Shown piece by piece: positions 7,929 to 13,643 of a stretch of DNA of 15,862 bases. Below the pieces are notes generated by a model that saw only the letters and a list, made by a program, of their open reading frames with translations, was not told where the DNA came from and did no database searches. The stretch lies in assembly GCA_026770585.1 (NCBI GenBank), contig MU646324.1, positions 75,230 to 91,091 on the forward strand, given 5' to 3'. Each line of letters opens with the position of its first letter. Within the stretch, counting starts at the first letter, position 1. Both the position numbers and the translations under genes were made by a program. This DNA is from Baffinella frigidus (Eukaryota; Cryptophyceae; Cryptomonadales; Baffinellaceae).

Positions 7929-8020
7929 ACCAAGACAGAATCTGTCCCGCTATCTTAGGCTCCCCATGCGGAAGGTAAGGGTGTATATGCTATTTTAGGC
8001 ATCAAATGATGCTATCTTAC
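7929..8020 (+). mobile_element. TAAGATAGC hairpin element, copy B
   Basis: CAAGACAGAATCTGTCCCGC and TATCTTAGGCTCC match the reverse complement of copy A closely, through GTGTATATGCTATTTTAGGC to GATGCTATCTTAC. It stops before the second terminal repeat, so it is truncated on the right. It is inserted between two LPRDFIK-type fragments. Confidence 0.75.
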
Positions 8021-8152
8021 CCCCGCCACGGGTTTCACGAAGTCGCGCGGCAACCCGGGTCACACGCCGCTGAATTCAGGCAAGCAAATTAAAGGTCGAT
8101 TGTAGGCATTTTCTGGGGGCAGCCGGCGCGTGTCGGCCCCTGCTGTTGAAAC

Positions 8153-8212
8153 TCCCATCTTCTCGCACGTGACCTTACAGCCCTCGCAAGAGCACATTTT
8201 CGTCGTTTGGTT
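8153..8212 (-). CDS. Exon with NPC1-like CSCxxCxxxC motif (20 codons)
   Basis: After the acceptor CATCCACCAG the minus strand reads NQTTKMCSCEGCKVTCEKMG, then GTTTCA, giving a 60-base phase-0 exon. The frame can also continue open to about 8060. The spacing C-S-C-x2-C-x3-C equals the cysteine motif that links the N-terminal sterol-binding domain to the first membrane segment in Niemann-Pick C1-type proteins (from general knowledge). On 20 residues this is suggestive only; other cysteine-rich proteins could match. A decayed copy is at about 7440-7530. The rest of an NPC1 gene was not found in the window. Confidence 0.35.
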
Positions 8213-8296
8213 CTGGTGGATGTCAACTCTACTCAGGAGGCTACGGTGAACACAACGCCCCGGATATCGGTGGGGTACGTAACCATTCCCGGTATA

Positions 8297-8435
8297 GTCT
8301 GCCTCAGTTGGGTTGACCAACTATTCGCAAGTTGAAATGCTGGGTGCGCGGTACAAATCCGTCACATTTCCAGCGGACAAAAGCCCGGACTGACCAAATT
8401 GGTGACCGCAAATAGACTGAGAGAGAGAGCTGGGA
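8297..8435 (-). repeat. Dispersed repeat R, copy 3
   Basis: It is co-linear with 6533-6670, with TTGACCAACTATTCGCAAGT, GCTGGGTGCGCGGTAC and ACCAAATTGGTGACCGCA. The start of the open frame of the NPC1-like segment overlaps its left edge. Confidence 0.65.
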
Positions 8436-8450
8436 ATTATTCCGGGGGTA

Positions 8451-8778
8451 ATCCCATAGGAGAACTAATTTAATTTGAAACATGTCAGTAATGAAATTTA
8501 CTACACAAAACGATCTTTAGAGCGTTTGCGGTAATGGTTGTCCGTTTTGGACGTGCGGTTTCCCGGTTTTCTGGTTGTCATTTGTACCAGAAGTGTCCAT
8601 GTAAAATGTTTTACGACCTTTACAACATTTTAAAAAACCGGAAAACCGGAAAAGCAAATGTGTAGTAATTTTTATTGAAATTCAATGTTTAGAATTAACG
8701 TTATACATTAACATGTTGTAAATTAACATGTTTTGAATTAACGTTTTTTATAAATTAAATCAGTTTTCCTATGAGATC
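8451..8778. mobile_element. Large foldback element (about 328 bp) with the same outer arms as 2955-3103
   Basis: Left arm CCATAGGAGAACTAATTTAA and right arm TTAAATCAGTTTTCCTATGA are inverted and are diverged versions of the arms of the 149-bp element at 2955-3103. Inside are the core motifs GAAATTTACTACACA (left) and TGTGTAGTAATTTTTA (right). The extra central DNA carries CCGGTTTTC / GGAAAACCGG inverted stretches and AT-rich AATTAACATG repeats. It has no open frame of note and may be a longer family member or a nested insertion. Confidence 0.75.
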
Positions 8779-8802
8779 GCACCTGGGTACGCCGCCCCGC
8801 AC

Positions 8803-8930
8803 GGAACAAGACATAATCCGTCCCGCTTCTTATGGCTTCCAACGCCGAAGATAAGGGTATTTATGCTATTTCAGGCATAAAACCAAGGCTTAAGATAGCA
8901 TAAATCAGGTGAGATTCTGGTGTGTTCCGG
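8803..8930 (+). mobile_element. TAAGATAGC hairpin element, copy C
   Basis: ACAAGACATAATCCGTCCCG, then AACGCCGAAGATAAGGGTAT, TTAAGATAGCATAA and GATTCTGGTGTGTTCCG, align with copies A, B and D. It is flanked by direct repeats containing GCACCTGGGTACGCCG (8779-8794) and GCACCTGGGTATGCCG (8939-8954), longer than a usual target duplication. Confidence 0.7.
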
Positions 8931-8994
8931 GAGTGAACGCACCTGGGTATGCCGACCCACACGCGCAGTCATCACTCCACCTGTGTCACGCGTC

Positions 8995-9183
8995 CAGGTT
9001 TCAGGTTTCAGGTTTCAGGTTTAGGGTTTGGGGTTTGGGGTTTGGGGTTTGGGGTTTAGGGTTTAGGGTTTGGGGTTTAGGGGTTAGGGTTTAGGGTTTG
9101 GAGTTTAGGGTTTAGGGTCTAGGGTTCAGGATTCAGGGTTCAGAGTTTAGGGTTTAGGGTTTAGGGTTTAGGGTTTAGGGTTT
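8995..9183 (+). repeat. Interstitial telomere-like TTTAGGG array
   Basis: The array starts with GTTTCAG units, passes through GTTTGGG units, and becomes mostly GTTTAGG, ending with six consecutive TTTAGGG units (about 9143-9183). It is bordered by ordinary sequence on both sides, so it is interstitial and not a chromosome end. TTTAGGG is the telomere repeat of plants and several algal groups (established knowledge). Confidence 0.93.
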
Positions 9184-9289
9184 CGATGCCATGTCCGCGC
9201 GCACAGCTTCTAGGATGAAATGAATGGCGGAAGGAGAGGATTTTGGGGCACGCATCGGTCGCTGGGTACAGGGATGTTACGATGAGTAG

Positions 9290-9446
9290 CACCAACCGCC
9301 AGAAGTGAACCAGATCGGGTTGAGGAAGACAAGGCTTTTTCACCAGGCGGTCAACTCTCAGCGTTTACCTCTGAAAATTTTACTGCTTTACCGCGGGTGA
9401 TGTTTTTTTGGAATATCACGATCTGGTAAACTTCGGGTGGTTGGTG
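9290..9446. mobile_element. TIR element with CACCAACC...GAACCAGATCG ends
   Basis: The left 28 bp (9290-9317) and the reverse complement of the right end (9419-9446) agree at 24 of 28 positions. The interior contains TTCACCAGGCGGTCAACTCT. The same terminal sequence, diverged, bounds the element at 11745-11886, and their interiors share a TTCACCA-GG-GG-CAA block. A shifted second copy of the interior and right part lies at 9595-9706. Confidence 0.65.
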
Positions 9447-9456
9447 GTAACCCGCG

Positions 9457-9533
9457 GGACAGATTCCCGCTATCTTAGGCTTCCAACGCCTCGAGGCCAA
9501 GGGTGGATATTCTGGTATGTTCCGAGATGAGAT
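9457..9533 (+). mobile_element. TAAGATAGC hairpin element, copy D (short)
   Basis: GGGACAGATTCCCGCTATCT, AGGCTTCCAACGCC and ATTCTGGTATGTTCCGAGAT match the ends of the family, while most of the centre is missing. The right end ATGTTCCGAGATGAGATC matches the inverse of the left end of copy A. Confidence 0.65.
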
Positions 9534-9594
9534 CACTGGATGCATGGGCTCTTGGATGGGTGACCTGCGAAGGCAGACTCCGAGCGACCTTTTT

Positions 9595-9706
9595 CACCAG
9601 GCGGTCAACTCTCAGCGTTTTCCTCTGGCGAGATTCACTACTTTACCGCGGGTTTTTTTTTTTTGGAATATCCAGAGCTGGGTCTCTTTGGGTGGCTGGC
9701 GGTGAC
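9595..9706 (+). repeat. Second, diverged copy of 9341-9450
   Basis: CACCAGGCGGTCAACTCTCA, TACTTTACCGCGGGT, TTTTTTTGGAATATC and GGGTGGCTGGCGG repeat 9341-9450 with a 254-bp offset. A further fragment, GCAGACTCCGAGCGACC, occurs at about 9573 and 9714 (GCCAGACTCCGAGCGACC). No gene is seen in 9534-9770. Confidence 0.75.
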
Positions 9707-9768
9707 CTCCGCAGCCAGACTCCGAGCGACCGTGCCTTTTCATCCGAGACCTTCTTCGCGGCGAGGTC

Positions 9769-10156
9769 CTGCACACCCGAGATAATTACCAACCCCGAGA
9801 GAAACACCAACCGTGCTGTATCCCACAAGTGCCCATAGGGTGAATATTTTCACCCTGACTCGCCCTAGGCAGGTCCCAGGGCCCTGCCGTAGGGCGTAAG
9901 AGTCCTGCTGGGCACTTACGCTGCCAGCCAGGATCTTTTACCTTCAGTCAACGAACCTGATCCTCGGCCCTAAGTTGCCATTTCGTTTTCATGGACCGGC
10001 TCTGGGAGCCGGCATTTGACTTAAGGCTGTGGTTTTGAGGGGGAGTTGACTTAGGCGAAATGTTCTGGCTCGGAGTGCACTTGAGGGATACCAGAGAGGT
10101 CCTGCAAACCCGAGAGAATTACCAACCGCGATGTCCTGCACACCCGAGAGAATTAC
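9769..10156 (-). repeat. Three 21-bp units shaped like GT...AG (9769-9789, 10102-10122, 10136-10156)
   Basis: Read on the minus strand each unit is GTAATT-A/C-TCTCGGGT-G/T-TGCAG, exactly 21 bases, starting GTAA and ending CAG. The flanks are partly shared (GGTTG before two of them, GACC/GACA after). The last unit directly follows the open frame of the minus exon at 10153-10523, whose stop TAA lies in the GTAA. The resemblance to a tiny intron may be chance; otherwise it is a short dispersed repeat. Confidence 0.6.
9827..9917. other. 91-nt three-way-junction inverted-repeat structure
   Basis: The outer stem AAGTGCCCA (9827-9835) pairs perfectly with TGGGCACTT (9909-9917). Inside are two hairpins. 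The first is AGGGTGAA-TATT-TTCACCCT (9837-9856, 8 bp). The second has CGCCCTAGGCAGG (9861-9873) against CCTGCCGTAGGGCG (9883-9896), 13 bp with one bulged base. Two more stems follow: GCCAGGATC / GATCCTCGGC (9927-9968) and CCGGCTC-TGG-GAGCCGG (9996-10012). It could be a structured RNA, a foldback element or a cruciform; neither the strand nor transcription can be told from sequence alone. No gene is seen in 9790-10100. Confidence 0.6.
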
Positions 10157-10523
10157 GAGGGTGACATCCAATGCCTCGACAGGCTAAGCTTGCGCCACCC
10201 CCGCCAGCAGCTGTGCGGCAAGGCAGTTTGGTGTTCAGCCGCTGGTGAGGCTGGTGAGGCTGGCGGGGGGGGAGGTGCCTGGAGCGACACGTCAACGTGG
10301 AGGATAGCGCCGCCAGGAAAACTTGTCCGCACCGTCTTTTCAAGCTCCCCCATCGACTGCATCACTGTGGCGAGCTTGAGCCCGTTCTCCGACTCATTCG
10401 TTTTGTAGAGCACCACGGTGCCCGGGACGAGGTTTTGGATGTCGGTCTGCAGCGAGAGCCCGCCGCCTGTCGCGAACAGGTAGAAGATGCCCAGGTCGCC
10501 TGCCATGTACGTGTTGCTCAGAG
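10153..10523 (-). CDS. Exon 2 of a probable membrane or secreted protein
   Basis: After the acceptor TACACACAG the exon contributes CT, completing the split codon left by exon 1 (G|CT = Ala), then reads LSNTYMAGDLGIFYLFATGG, with later TDIQNLVPGTVVLYKTNESE and TSFPGGAILHVDVSLQA. This part has strong protein-like composition and one N-x-S/T site (TNES). It then runs into a proline/alanine-rich tail (APPPPPASPASPA) and stops at 10153-10155, inside a 21-bp repeat. The last 40 or so residues may be intron, so the true donor may lie near 10290-10150. I do not recognise the family. The pairing with exon 1 rests on matching phase and the GT...AG boundary. Confidence 0.5.
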
Positions 10524-10761
10524 CTGTGTGTACTCAAGCGCAAGAGCGGAGGGTGGCAAGGAGGTCACATCTCTGAGAATAAAGAGATACGGTAAATCGT
10601 TGGAGAGCTTGATCTGCTGGCCCGACGCCTACCGCTTGCCGAAGTGCAAAGGCTATCGGGACACCAACGCCCGCTGATACCACTTGCCGGTCGCTGACGA
10701 CGCCTCCACGACTCCCCAGATCGCGCAAACAGCTGGTGGGCGTTGCGATGGGGTGTGGGAC

Positions 10762-10864
10762 CTGCGCGAGCGATGGGGAGCTGGGACGAGTCGTTGAAGA
10801 CCGTGAGGAAGGCGCGCTGTGAGAGCACGATGTACAGGATCAGGAGCGAGTAGGACCAGTGCAT
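10762..10864 (-). CDS. Exon 1 with N-terminal membrane or signal segment
   Basis: The start is the ATG at 10864. The peptide is MHWSYSLLILYIVLSQRAFL followed by TVFNDSSQLPIARA, then one base of the next codon before CAG|GTCCC. The hydrophobic run at residues 6-15 suits a signal peptide or signal anchor. The frame is also open upstream to a TAG at about 10895, so an earlier exon could exist and the ATG could be internal. The 238-bp intron (10524-10761) has GT...AG ends, and the phases (1 and 1) agree with exon 2. The gene diverges from the plus-strand gene starting at 11072. Confidence 0.5.
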
Positions 10865-11071
10865 CGCGCGGTTGCTTCCTTCCAAGGATGGCTAACTATT
10901 TCCTTCTCCTCTCCGGTTTCTTCCGCCCCTCTTCCAAACTCGGCAAAAGTTGACACACAACAAAATTTCGGGAAGTTGACCAGAATGGTCAAACCGAAGT
11001 GGACGATTTGTCAACTTTGAGGATAGGATTTGGTGGGTTGGTTGGCTGGGAACTCATCTACTAGGATTAGG
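10865..11071. promoter_or_regulatory. Putative shared 5' region between divergent genes
   Basis: About 207 bp separate the two proposed start codons. It contains the inverted pair CAAAAGTTGAC / GTCAACTTTGA (about 10945 and 11010) around the hairpin TTGACCAGAATGGTCAA. GTCAACTT-type motifs also recur in the array at 800-1800 and in the element at 14000-14174. No TATA box is evident. The regulatory role is inferred from position only. Confidence 0.3.
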
Positions 11072-11494
11072 ATGAGGATGAGGGATGGCGGGGGCCTACG
11101 AGTGCTAGTCCTCGTCCTTCTCTCCGCTGCAGGCGGCACCGGCCCTCTCGAGCGCTCTCTCCCAGGCTCAGAGCTTAGCCGAGCTGATGCGCGAATGCGC
11201 GGGTGCCTGCGTGGTGTGTCTCCCATCCGTTGCTTCCAGGACGGTGCGCCGTCCTGGCAGCAACGGAGGGGAGGTAACGGCCTGAGCGCCTCGACGTCGC
11301 AGGCGCTGTCGCTCCGGGGTGGCGACGCAGGGGAGGACACCGAGATGAGCGGGGCTGTGGTGGCACAGGAGGGGGGCGAGGGCGCGAGTGTGGCAGCCAA
11401 AGGCAAGAGGGTTGAGAAGGCGGCGGAGCCTGCGAGAGTTATGCCGGCGCGAGGGGCGAAGAAAGGCACTATCATGGCGGATGACGACCCGCAG
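11072..11494 (+). CDS. Exon 1 of a charged, disordered protein
   Basis: The first ATG in frame is at 11072 (another at 11078): MRMRDGGGLRVLVLVLLSAA, which looks like a signal peptide. An internal ATG at 11345 (MSGAVVAQEGGEG) is an alternative start that would give a purely nuclear-type protein. The segment LSLRGG precedes an Ala/Gly/Glu/Lys-rich part ending KKGTIMADDDPQ. The donor is CCGCAG|GTGCGT with the codon complete (phase 0). The exon contains an 18-bp-arm hairpin at 11227-11266. The family is not recognised. GC content and codon choice (GCG, GGC, GAG) differ strongly from the AT-rich elements around it. Confidence 0.55.
11227..11266. repeat. Near-perfect 18-bp inverted repeat inside exon 1
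   Basis: CCGTTGCTTCCAGGACGG (11227-11244) and CCGTCCTGGCAGCAACGG (11249-11266) are inverted with one mismatch and a 4-base loop TGCG. In the plus reading frame it encodes part of RCFQDGAPSWQQR. Confidence 0.9.
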
Positions 11495-11595
11495 GTGCGT
11501 GGCATGGAGAAACCATTTCCGAGGGTGGCGCTCCCTCCGCAGCGCAGGGGCAGCCCGGTTGAAGCCTGGCCCTCACGCACACTCGAACACCGCAG

Positions 11596-11733
11596 AGCGA
11601 CGACGATCCAGACTTCACGAGGAGACGAGGTGCGCGGCGAGGCTCGTATGCTGAGATGTCGACGTCGGAGGAGGAGGAGGAAGGCGGCGGCGCGAAGAAG
11701 GGCACCGTCAGGAAGCGTCGGGTGCGCGTGGAG
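11596..11733 (+). CDS. Exon 2 of the same gene, acidic and basic blocks
   Basis: A 101-bp intron (11495-11595, GTGCGT ... CACCGCAG) is followed by a 46-codon exon with phase 0 at both ends (GAG|GTGAGG donor). The peptide begins SDDDPDFTRRRGARRGSYAE, then MSTSEEEEEGGGAKKG and ends TVRKRRVRVE. Joined to exon 1 it gives ADDDPQ-SDDDPDF, which preserves an acidic run across the junction and supports the splice. The mix of acidic runs and a basic cluster suggests a disordered, possibly nuclear, protein; this is inference from composition. Confidence 0.6.
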
Positions 11734-11744
11734 GTGAGGGCCAG

Positions 11745-11886
11745 CCACCAGCCACCAGGAGTGAACCAAATCGCGATATGGAGACCTGTGGGCAATTTCA
11801 CCAAGGGGCAAACCCTGAGGGTTTATCACCCAGGGGAAATCAACTTTTGCGATCGCTCGATTTGGTCCACTTCCCGAGGCTGGCGG
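11745..11886. mobile_element. TIR element almost coinciding with intron 2
   Basis: The left end (11745-11773) and the reverse complement of the right end (11858-11886) agree at 23 of 29 positions, with a shared GAACCAAATCG / GGACCAAATCG core. The predicted intron is 11734-11878, so the element makes up nearly all of it and its right repeat spans the proposed 3' splice site. The related element at 9290-9446 shows this is a family. A lone copy of the end (TTTGGTTCACTGCTGGTGGC) is at 12224-12243. Confidence 0.55.
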
Positions 11887-12064
11887 AGGGGGAGTCTCCC
11901 GCATTGACGGTACCACGCTTCACTTGAAATCCATTTCGAGTACCGAGCTTGATTCGGCGCTGGTGCGATGTCCTAGTCTGGAGAAGGCTGCGCGAGAATG
12001 GAGGCGGGCCCTGCACCACCAAGCTTCGGAAGTTTCCCCTGCAGCAGGGGCCTTGGTCGGATAG
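11879..12064 (+). CDS. Possible exon 3 of the same gene
   Basis: If the acceptor is TTCCCGAG at 11871-11878, a phase-0 exon follows that keeps the frame: AGGGGVSRIDGTTLHLKSIS, then STELDSALVRCPSLEKAARE and WRRALHHQ, ending at TAG 12062-12064. The acceptor has only a short pyrimidine tract, so confidence is limited. The stop codon lies in the first bases of the element at 12057-12204, so the original 3' end may have been altered by that insertion or the coding part may end earlier, for example with a donor GAA|GTTTCC. Confidence 0.35.
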   Translation, partial: AGGGGVSRIDGTTLHLKSISSTELDSALVRCPSLEKAAREWRRALHHQASEVSPAAGALVG

Positions 12065-12204
12065 CGAGGGGGCAAACAGATCTTTTTAATGCGGGTACGA
12101 ATTCAAAATTTGGTACCAGTCGCGTCCAGTTTGTACTGGTCTTCAGCTCCCATCGGGAGCTGAAGGCAATAAATACCCGATCCATTTGCCCCCTCGCTAT
12201 CCGA
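12057..12204. mobile_element. Foldback element with 20-bp perfect TIRs and two internal hairpins
   Basis: TCGGATAGCGAGGGGGCAAA (12057-12076) is the exact inverse of 12185-12204. Inside are ACCAGT ... ACTGGT (12115-12140) and the perfect 11-bp stem CTTCAGCTCCC-ATC-GGGAGCTGAAG (12141-12165). The single strand would therefore form a cloverleaf, like 9827-9917. The 148-bp element is non-coding. CCTTGG outside the left end and CAAGG outside the right extend the inverted symmetry. Confidence 0.85.
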
Positions 12205-12350
12205 GCAAGGAAATCAACTTTTTCTTTGGTTCACTGCTGGTGGCTGGTGGCAGTTGGGATGGTTCCGCATTCACTTGTGGCTGTGAGATTTGGCGTGTGC
12301 GGACCTCAGCTTTGTGCCAGCGGCTTTAATCTCCATACAAGTATTGATTG

Positions 12351-12442
12351 ATTGCTTTTGGCAACGAAAATTACTACACGATTTGCTCATAAAAGTAATA
12401 GTAAAGCGTTTGTGCAGTAAATTTCGTTGCACCAAAAGCAAT
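12351..12442. mobile_element. Foldback element with ACTACAC core, ATTGCTTTTGG arms
   Basis: ATTGCTTTTGG (12351-12361) is inverted at 12432-12442. Inside, CAACGAAAATTACTACAC faces GTGCAGTAAATTTCGTTG. The core pair is shared with 2955-3103, 12559-12694 and 13527-13643, but the outer arms are unrelated to theirs. The 92-bp unit is non-coding. Confidence 0.8.
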
Positions 12443-12558
12443 TAATTATTACTTTTGTGGAGATGAGCTTGAGGACAGACACCGGGATTCAAACCCGCCC
12501 CTTTTGTTCCCGGGACGTTTCGGTTGAGACCCGGCGTCGTCAAAGTACCAGCACGCTT

Positions 12559-12694
12559 ATCCGGGGAAACCTATTTTTCTTTAGTTTGATGGCAAGGGAA
12601 ATTACAACATAAATGCTTTAATATTACTAATAAGAACGAATTGTGTAGTAATTTTCCTTGCCATCAAACTAAAGAAAAATAGGTTTCCCCGGAT
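12559..12694. mobile_element. Foldback element with ATCCGGG ends and ACTACAC-type core (copy 2)
   Basis: Almost perfect arms of about 39 bp run from ATCCGGGGAAACCTATTTTT to GGCAAGG, around the core GGAAATTACAACAT / GTGTAGTAATTTTCC. Flanking octamers GCACGCTT (12551-12558) and GAACGCTT (12695-12702) agree at 7 of 8, consistent with an 8-bp target-site duplication. Eight-base duplications are typical of hAT and P superfamily elements (established knowledge), but no transposase is here. Confidence 0.85.
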
Positions 12695-12762
12695 GAACGC
12701 TTCTTTTGCCTTCCAAGTTGATTGACGTCGTGTTCTCTCTGCAGGGGGATATTCCAATCAAA

Positions 12763-13180
12763 GACCTCGACTGGTGGCAGAAAATCGAGGTACGTGGGTT
12801 GAGGGTTGAGGGTTGGAGATTCCAGGCGGGTGGGAGAGAACACAAGCAGAAAATCGTGATACGTGGGTTGCGGGTTGAGGGTTCCACACGAGGCTGATTA
12901 ATTTCGCACTTGAAACCCCGGATTTTAAACTGTGTAGTAATTTTCATATGGTTGGACCTCGACCGGTGGCAGAAAATCGAGGAACGTGGGCTGCGGGTTG
13001 AGGGTTGGAGATTCCAGGCGGGTGGGAGAGAACAAAGGCAGAAAATCGTGGTACGTGGGTTGCGGGGTGAGGGTTCCACACGTTGCTGATCAATTCCGCT
13101 CTTCAAAACCCGAATTTTAAAATGTGTAGCAATTTTCGTATGTTTGGACCTCGACTGGTGACAGAAAATCGAGGAACGTG
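12763..13180 (+). repeat. 192-bp tandem repeat, 2.2 copies
   Basis: Units start at 12763, 12955 and 13147, each with GACCTCGACTGGTGGCAGAA or a close variant. Each full unit contains GATTCCAGGCGGGTGGGAGA, a GGGTTGAGGGTT block and, near its end, one half of the foldback core (GTGTAGTAATTTTC at 12932-12945; GTGTAGCAATTTTC in unit 2). The third copy breaks off after GAGGAACGTGGGC, next to the hairpin repeat at 13188. The open frames on either strand show no domain. Confidence 0.9.
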
Positions 13181-13187
13181 GGCGTTT

Positions 13188-13289
13188 GGTCACGTGCCGA
13201 CATCTTTAAGCGGTCGACACGTGACCAACTCCCCACAAACCGCCTACAATCGATATTTTAAAAAGGTGCTTGGGTAGCCTCGTGTGGTT
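13188..13289 (+). repeat. Dispersed 100-bp repeat with TGGTCACGTG hairpin, copy 2
   Basis: It matches 2479-2579: TGGTCACGTG ... CACGTGACCA, ACTCCCCACAAACCGCCTAC, AATCGATATTTTAAAAAGG and GTAGCCTCGTGTGG. It sits directly after the truncated third 192-bp unit. Confidence 0.75.
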
Positions 13290-13526
13290 GGCGGGTCCAG
13301 GCGGGTGGGAAGAAAACAAACCCGTCGGCCGCGCCTGGCCGCTACGCCTAGCGTCCGCCAACCCTCACAGGAGGACCAAATCGTCGATTTTGAAACCGAC
13401 AGGGGGGGGTCGAATATGAGGCAAAATGCCTCCAAAAAAATGGTCCGACCACGAGGGTTGGTGGGTTGCAGGGAGGGTTTGTTCCGAATCCAGGCGTGTC
13501 GGACGATGGTAGTAATCTGCATGCCA
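13290..13526. other. Non-repetitive intergenic DNA, no gene seen
   Basis: Apart from a CCAGGCGGGTGGGAAGA echo of the 192-bp unit, nothing recognisable is present. The open frames on both strands overlap each other and lack coding features. Confidence 0.4.
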
Positions 13527-13643
13527 ATTCGGGAACAAGTCTTTTTCTTTTAAGAATCTGGCAACGAAATTTACTACACAAATGACGTTTTCGTGTAGTA
13601 ATTTTCGTGCAGATTCTTAAAAGTAAAATATTTGTTCCCGGAT
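13527..13643. mobile_element. Foldback element with ATYCGGG ends and ACTACAC core (copy 3)
   Basis: ATTCGGGAACAAG faces the inverse of TTTGTTCCCGGAT. The arms run through TCTTTTAAGAATCTG to the core CAACGAAATTTACTACAC / GTGTAGTAATTTTCGTG. The 117-bp unit is flanked by GCATGCCA and GCATGTCG (6 of 8 identical), again compatible with an 8-bp duplication. Confidence 0.8.

Noticed and set aside
8995-9183. Chromosome end
   Set aside because: The TTTAGGG array has ordinary sequence on both sides and many variant units, so it is interstitial.
11011-11916. 301-codon minus frame
   Set aside because: It lies opposite the plus exons, which have matched phases and splice sites. It has no ATG start and a low-complexity Pro/Ser/Arg composition expected from the reverse of a GC-rich exon.
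12462-12563. tRNA-like sequence on the minus strand
   Set aside because: GGGTTTGAATCCC looks like a T-arm/B box, and GGATAAG...CTGTCC could pair weakly. The D arm and anticodon arm do not form, and the acceptor has a mismatch and wobbles; at best a tRNA relic.
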